Positions 60,775 through 64,000 of a stretch of 64,000 bases of DNA are shown here, piece by piece. The notes beneath the pieces were generated by a model. It did no database searches. It saw only the letters and a list, made by a program, of their open reading frames with translations, and was not told where the DNA came from. Source of the DNA: Polyangiaceae bacterium (GTDB lineage: Bacteria > Myxococcota_A > Polyangia > Polyangiales > Polyangiaceae); NCBI GenBank assembly GCA_025936115.1, contig JAICTZ010000002.1, positions 186,001-250,000 of the forward strand. The letters run 5' to 3'. Each line of letters starts with the position of its first letter. The stretch's first letter is position 1. The translations under genes were made by a program, and so were the position numbers.

Positions 60775-62084
60775 CCCTGCCCGCGCTCCGACCCTGCCTC
60801 ACGCTCCTTCTCGCACTGGTCGTCTTGCTCCTCGCACCCGCCCGCGCGAACGCGCAAGACGAGGAGGAGGACCTGCCCCCTGGCCATCCAGCCGTCGGCG
60901 GCAACCCCGGCGCCGTGGGTCATCCCGAGCTCGGCGGTCATCAAACGGCGCCCGACAACACCGTCGCGGCACCCGATCTCAAGACGGGCACGATCGAAGT
61001 CAGCGTGCTCGACGCCGATGACCACCCCGTCGCCGGCCAAGACGTGCGGCTCGGTATCATGTTCAACAAGATCGCCGAAGGTGAATCGCGCAGCTCGCGC
61101 TTCGGCAAGACGGGCGCCGACGGCGTCGCACGCTTCGAAGGCCTGCAGAACAACAGCGCGTACGCCTACCGTGTCACCGTGCGCACCGGCGTGGCCGAGT
61201 TTGCCGCCACGCCCTTCAACTTGAAGGAGACGGGCGGCATGCGCGTCTCGCTGCACGTCTTCCCGGTCGTTCAGGAGCTCGGCAGCGCCCCCATCGGCAT
61301 TCGCGGCTTCTTCTACATCGAGACCCGCGACGAGGTCTTTCAGGTCGAGGGCCTCTTTCGTGTGAGCAACATCGGGCATGCGGCATGGGTGCCCCGCGAC
61401 GTGATGGTCGGGTTGCCCGACGGCTTCAAAGCCTTCAGCGGCGGCGAGACGATGTTCGACTCGAAGTTCGAGGCCGTCGAGGGACGCGGCGCGCGACTCG
61501 TCGGCACGTTTCCACCGGGGCAGCGCGATTTGAATTTCCGCTTTCAGGTGCCGAAAGACGCGGCATCGACCGCGGTATTTCGTTTCACGCCACCGCCGCG
61601 CGCGTACGAGATGCGCGTCATCGCCGTCGCGAGCACCAGTATGGGACTCGAAGTAGACGGCTGGGAAGCGGCGCAGACGGGCGTCGATCCGAGCGGCAAC
61701 CGCGTGCTCGTGACGCGCAAGGTCGCTCAACGGGGCGACGCCGCCGTCGGTCCCTTCGTCGTGACGCTGACTGGCCTGCCCGTGCCCGGACCTGGGCGTT
61801 GGATCGCCATCGCCATCGCGCTCGCGTTCGTCGGCGCCGGCGCCGCCGCGGCAGCCGGCAAGTGGCGGCTCGTCTCGACGGAACGCGTGCAGGGCGATCG
61901 CGCGCGCGCCTGCGACCTCTTGCTCGACGAGCTCGTGGCGCTCAACCGCGCCAAGGACCGCGGTGAGATTGGCCCGCAGACCCACGAGCGAACCCAGCGC
62001 GCGCTCATGGATGCCTTGGCGCGTATCGGCATCCCCACGAGCGCGAAGACCCGTAAAGGCGCCCGCAAGCCCCAGCGCGCGTAG
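60771..62084 (+). CDS. Exported membrane-anchored protein with carboxypeptidase-regulatory-like domain
   Basis: A 437 aa protein. A signal peptide (LTLLLALVVLLLAPARANAQ) is followed by an acidic linker and a carboxypeptidase-regulatory-like/Ig fold (GTIEVSVLDADDHPVAGQDV; FGKTGADGVARFEGL). Beta-rich sequence runs to about residue 345. A membrane segment follows (WIAIAIALAFVGAGAAAAAG), with a cytoplasmic tail containing an ALxxLxELVALNRAKD-like helix, similar in flavour to CcmI tails. GTG 60771 overlaps the CcmI-like stop. It is the last gene before the replication origin candidate. Confidence 0.7.
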   Translation: MTLPALRPCLTLLLALVVLLLAPARANAQDEEEDLPPGHPAVGGNPGAVGHPELGGHQTAPDNTVAAPDLKTGTIEVSVLDADDHPVAGQDVRLGIMFNKIAEGESRSSRFGKTGADGVARFEGLQNNSAYAYRVTVRTGVAEFAATPFNLKETGGMRVSLHVFPVVQELGSAPIGIRGFFYIETRDEVFQVEGLFRVSNIGHAAWVPRDVMVGLPDGFKAFSGGETMFDSKFEAVEGRGARLVGTFPPGQRDLNFRFQVPKDAASTAVFRFTPPPRAYEMRVIAVASTSMGLEVDGWEAAQTGVDPSGNRVLVTRKVAQRGDAAVGPFVVTLTGLPVPGPGRWIAIAIALAFVGAGAAAAAGKWRLVSTERVQGDRARACDLLLDELVALNRAKDRGEIGPQTHERTQRALMDALARIGIPTSAKTRKGARKPQRA

Positions 62085-62156
62085 TCCTGACCGTCGGGTC
62101 GAGATTTGCCGGCATAACTGCGTCTTTTTCGGCCCTGGCCGGTCGTCCGAGCTCAC

Positions 62157-62165
62157 TCATCCACA
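62157..62165 (+). promoter_or_regulatory. DnaA box (8/9)
   Basis: TCATCCACA matches TTATCCACA at eight of nine positions. Confidence 0.6.
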
Positions 62166-62168
62166 GGC

Positions 62169-62177
62169 TGAGGATAA
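62169..62177 (-). promoter_or_regulatory. DnaA box (8/9), opposite orientation
   Basis: TGAGGATAA on the plus strand reads TTATCCTCA on the minus strand, eight of nine. It faces the 62157 box four bases away, forming a convergent pair. Confidence 0.55.
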
Positions 62178-62237
62178 CCTCTGGAAATCCCTCGGGAACG
62201 ATCGGGTGACTCACCGTGGACGAAACGGTGGCAACGC

Positions 62238-62246
62238 TTATCCACA
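62238..62246 (+). promoter_or_regulatory. DnaA box, perfect
   Basis: TTATCCACA matches the consensus at all nine positions. It lies about 50 bases from the AT-rich stretch. Confidence 0.85.
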
Positions 62247-62326
62247 GGCCGCGTCCCCGTTCAATCCGCCTCCGGCCGCCCGGCCGCTTGGCGAACTTAA
62301 GTTAGTAATATTCGATAGGTAAAGAC

Positions 62327-62335
62327 TTATCCCCA
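62327..62335 (+). promoter_or_regulatory. DnaA box (8/9) next to AT-rich region
   Basis: TTATCCCCA, eight of nine, directly abuts the first AT-rich patch. Confidence 0.6.
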
Positions 62336-62500
62336 TTGTCCCCAAGCCCTACGGAGACGTCGGTTAATTTAATTAACTTAATCTCCTGATCGTCAGAGAA
62401 CTTGGCCCGAGCGTGGAGCTTGGATCGGGACTCCAGGCCTCGACGGGGTCGGAACGCTAACGCTAGCGCCGGGCCGTTCGCCCGGTTACACGTCCGCCCG

Positions 62501-63637
62501 ATGCACGTCATCGTCAGCAAGAAGGACCTGGTCCCCGTTCTCGAGCGCTGCCAGGGCGTCGCCGACCGCAAGAGCACGATGCCCGTGCTCGGCAACGTTT
62601 TGCTCGAAGTGGGCGGGCCGAACGAGCTCAAGCTCTCCGCGACGGATCTGATCCTCGCCGTGCGTGGCAGGGTGAACGCGCGTGTCGAGCAGGGCGGGAG
62701 CGTGGCCGTGGGCGCTCGGGATTTGATCGAGCGCGTGCGCAACATGCCCGACGGTGAAATCGGCATCGCGACGACCGCGAACGCCGCGACGACGCTCCGC
62801 GCCGTCGGCTCCGCGCGTCGCTTCACGCTGCAGGGCATCCCGGGCGAGGAGTTTCCGAGCTTGCCGCAGCCCGACAAGGACGCGAAGGCTCAGACGCTCG
62901 AGGCGAGCGTGCTCGCGACGCTCATCAGCGGCACGCACTTTTCGATTTCCAACGACGAGACGCGCCCGCACTTGAGCAGCGCGCTCTTCGAGTCGGAAGG
63001 CGAGTGGGTACGCATGGTGACGACCGACGGGCATCGGCTCTCGAAGACCGAGGTGCGCGTCGAAGGCCGCCAGACCGCGGGCAACATGCTGATTCCGCTC
63101 AAGGGCGTGAACGAGCTCAGGCGGCTGTGCGACGAAGTCGCGGGCAAGGCGGACGGCGCGGCCGAGCTCCGCATCGTGCAAGCGGGCCCGAACGCGTACT
63201 TCGAGCTACCCGGCTTCCAATTCAGCGTGAAGCTCGTCGATGCGCAGTTCCCGCCCTACCAGCAGGTCATCCCGCAGGAGTACGCGCACCGCGTGAAGGT
63301 GCCGCGCCTCGCGACGGCCGAGGCGCTCAACGCCGTCTCCGTGGCGGCGAGTGACCGCACGGGCGGCGTCAAGCTCTCGCTCTCGAAGGGCAAGCTGCGT
63401 TTCGAAAGCGAAAGCCCGGAGAGCGGCGAGGGCTTCGACGAGCTTGCGGTCGACTACGCCGGACCCGATCTGACCGTCGGGTTCAACGCGCGCTACTTCC
63501 TCGACGTGCTGCGCGCGATCGCCGACGACGAGGTCGAGCTCGGTCTCGGCGGCGAGCTCGACCCCGCGGTGATTCGCCCTGCGGCGCCGAACGCGCGGCA
63601 AAACTACGTCGCCGTGATCATGCCGATGCGCATTTGA
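62501..63637 (+). CDS. dnaN: DNA polymerase III beta subunit (sliding clamp)
   Basis: Ring-shaped processivity clamp of 378 aa, close to the normal 366-380. ATG 62501 begins MHVIVSKKDLVPVLERCQGV, the usual DnaN start with VADRKSTMPVLGNVLLE. Later family motifs include FTLQGIPGEEFPSLPQPD, FSISNDETRPHLSSALFE, MVTTDGHRLSKTEVRV, AQFPPYQQVIPQEYAHRVKV and the C-terminal YVAVIMPMRI, which matches the conserved xxVxMPMRx end. It is the first gene after oriC and eight bases from recF. Confidence 0.97.
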   Translation: MHVIVSKKDLVPVLERCQGVADRKSTMPVLGNVLLEVGGPNELKLSATDLILAVRGRVNARVEQGGSVAVGARDLIERVRNMPDGEIGIATTANAATTLRAVGSARRFTLQGIPGEEFPSLPQPDKDAKAQTLEASVLATLISGTHFSISNDETRPHLSSALFESEGEWVRMVTTDGHRLSKTEVRVEGRQTAGNMLIPLKGVNELRRLCDEVAGKADGAAELRIVQAGPNAYFELPGFQFSVKLVDAQFPPYQQVIPQEYAHRVKVPRLATAEALNAVSVAASDRTGGVKLSLSKGKLRFESESPESGEGFDELAVDYAGPDLTVGFNARYFLDVLRAIADDEVELGLGGELDPAVIRPAAPNARQNYVAVIMPMRI

Positions 63638-63644
63638 GCGCGCC

Positions 63645-64000
63645 GTGAAAAGCTCGCTCTTGTTCGAGCGGCTCAGTATCCGCGGCGTGCGTAACCTCAC
63701 GGCGCTCGAGCTCGAGCCTGCGTCGCGCCTGAACGTCATCGTAGGCGACAACGGGCAGGGCAAGACGAGCGTGCTCGAAGCCCTGTATCTCGTCGCGACG
63801 ACGAAGAGCTTTCGCGCCGAGCGGCTGGGCACGCTGATCCAGGCGGGCACCGAGCAGGCGAGCGTGAGCGCCGTCGTGAGGGAAGGCGGGATGCGGCGCG
63901 AACAACGTACGGTGCTCGGGCCGCGCTCGCGCGTCGTGCGCCTCGACGGCAAAGCGCCGAAGAGCCTCGCCGGCTACGCGACGCGCACGCCCGTCGTCGT
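63645..64000 (+). CDS. recF: RecF, N-terminal part (3' truncated by window edge)
   Basis: DNA repair ATPase that helps load RecA at gaps. The visible 118 residues show the RecF start: FERLSIRGVRNLTALELEPA, Walker A in VIVGDNGQGKTSVLEALYLV and ATTKSFRAERLGTLIQAG. GTG 63645 is the start. The remainder is outside the window. The dnaN-recF order is the usual one beside bacterial origins. Confidence 0.95.
   Translation, partial: MKSSLLFERLSIRGVRNLTALELEPASRLNVIVGDNGQGKTSVLEALYLVATTKSFRAERLGTLIQAGTEQASVSAVVREGGMRREQRTVLGPRSRVVRLDGKAPKSLAGYATRTPVV

Larger units (their letters stand above)
62085..62500. other. oriC: Candidate chromosomal replication origin (oriC), no gene
   Basis: This 416-base non-coding gap precedes dnaN-recF. 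It contains one perfect DnaA box (62238-62246), three near-perfect boxes and a weaker TTGTCCCCA (62336-62344). Two AT-rich patches stand out in a very GC-rich genome: 62294-62331 (ACTTAAGTTAGTAATATTCG, then ATAGGTAAAGACTTAT) and 62363-62383 (GGTTAATTTAATTAACTTAA). These are suitable as the unwinding region. No coding frame of any length fits here. Confidence 0.8.

Overview
The window is a 64 kb piece of a high-GC bacterial chromosome that looks like Myxococcota, probably a Polyangia/Sorangiineae-type myxobacterium. This is inferred from strong GC bias at third codon positions, frequent GTG starts, Gly/Ser-rich lipoproteins of the GGxGG type with Cys-rich tails, a eukaryotic-like Ser/Thr kinase with a zinc-ribbon head, a DUF4388 response regulator, and housekeeping genes with delta-proteobacterial character. 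No rRNA, tRNA, phage, IS element or CRISPR was seen. The one RNA gene found is the 4.5S SRP RNA.

Layout. 1-4.1 kb: end of a trypsin-like protease, two uncharacterised genes, serS and a lipoprotein. 4.1-13.2 kb: RNase R, a VKOR-thioredoxin fusion, a Cys-rich lipoprotein, adenosine deaminase, then a leftward group (rpoZ, methyltransferase, DnaJ-like protein, and a single-HKD protein with a possible Fe-S motif), and a WbuC-type cupin. 13.2-17.7 kb: uvrA behind a good LexA-type operator, 3-methyladenine glycosylase I, and a repeat-rich lipoprotein. 17.8-28.1 kb: two RbsBAC-type sugar ABC systems facing each other. The leftward one includes an L-fucose-isomerase-like enzyme and has a Ser/Thr kinase embedded in it. 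28.1-37.6 kb: PhoD, a polytopic membrane protein, aspS, a GYF_2/DUF4339 membrane protein, LOG and GST, with a family of dispersed REP-like repeats between genes.

37.7-45.8 kb is an eight-gene rightward run in which every junction overlaps by 1 or 4 bases. It encodes a response regulator-DUF4388 protein, a CheW-like protein, a short soluble receptor-like coiled coil, a CheA-like kinase with two Hpt domains, RimI, PyrK, PyrD and a lipoprotein. 45.8-57 kb: metallophosphoesterase, cysS, rhomboid, a lipoprotein plus MlaE permease pair, DUF2203, a divergent GTP cyclohydrolase I plus SDR, ffs, an acyl-CoA carboxylase beta chain, a lysine-2,3-aminomutase-family enzyme and a parvulin lipoprotein. 57-62 kb: pyrH and a cytochrome c maturation group (CcmF, a CcmI-like protein, a large membrane-anchored exported protein).

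62.1-64 kb: a 416-base intergenic region with DnaA boxes and two strikingly AT-rich patches, followed by dnaN and the start of recF. This is a strong candidate for the chromosomal replication origin, with no dnaA directly upstream. All functional calls come from reading motifs; no database search was run.
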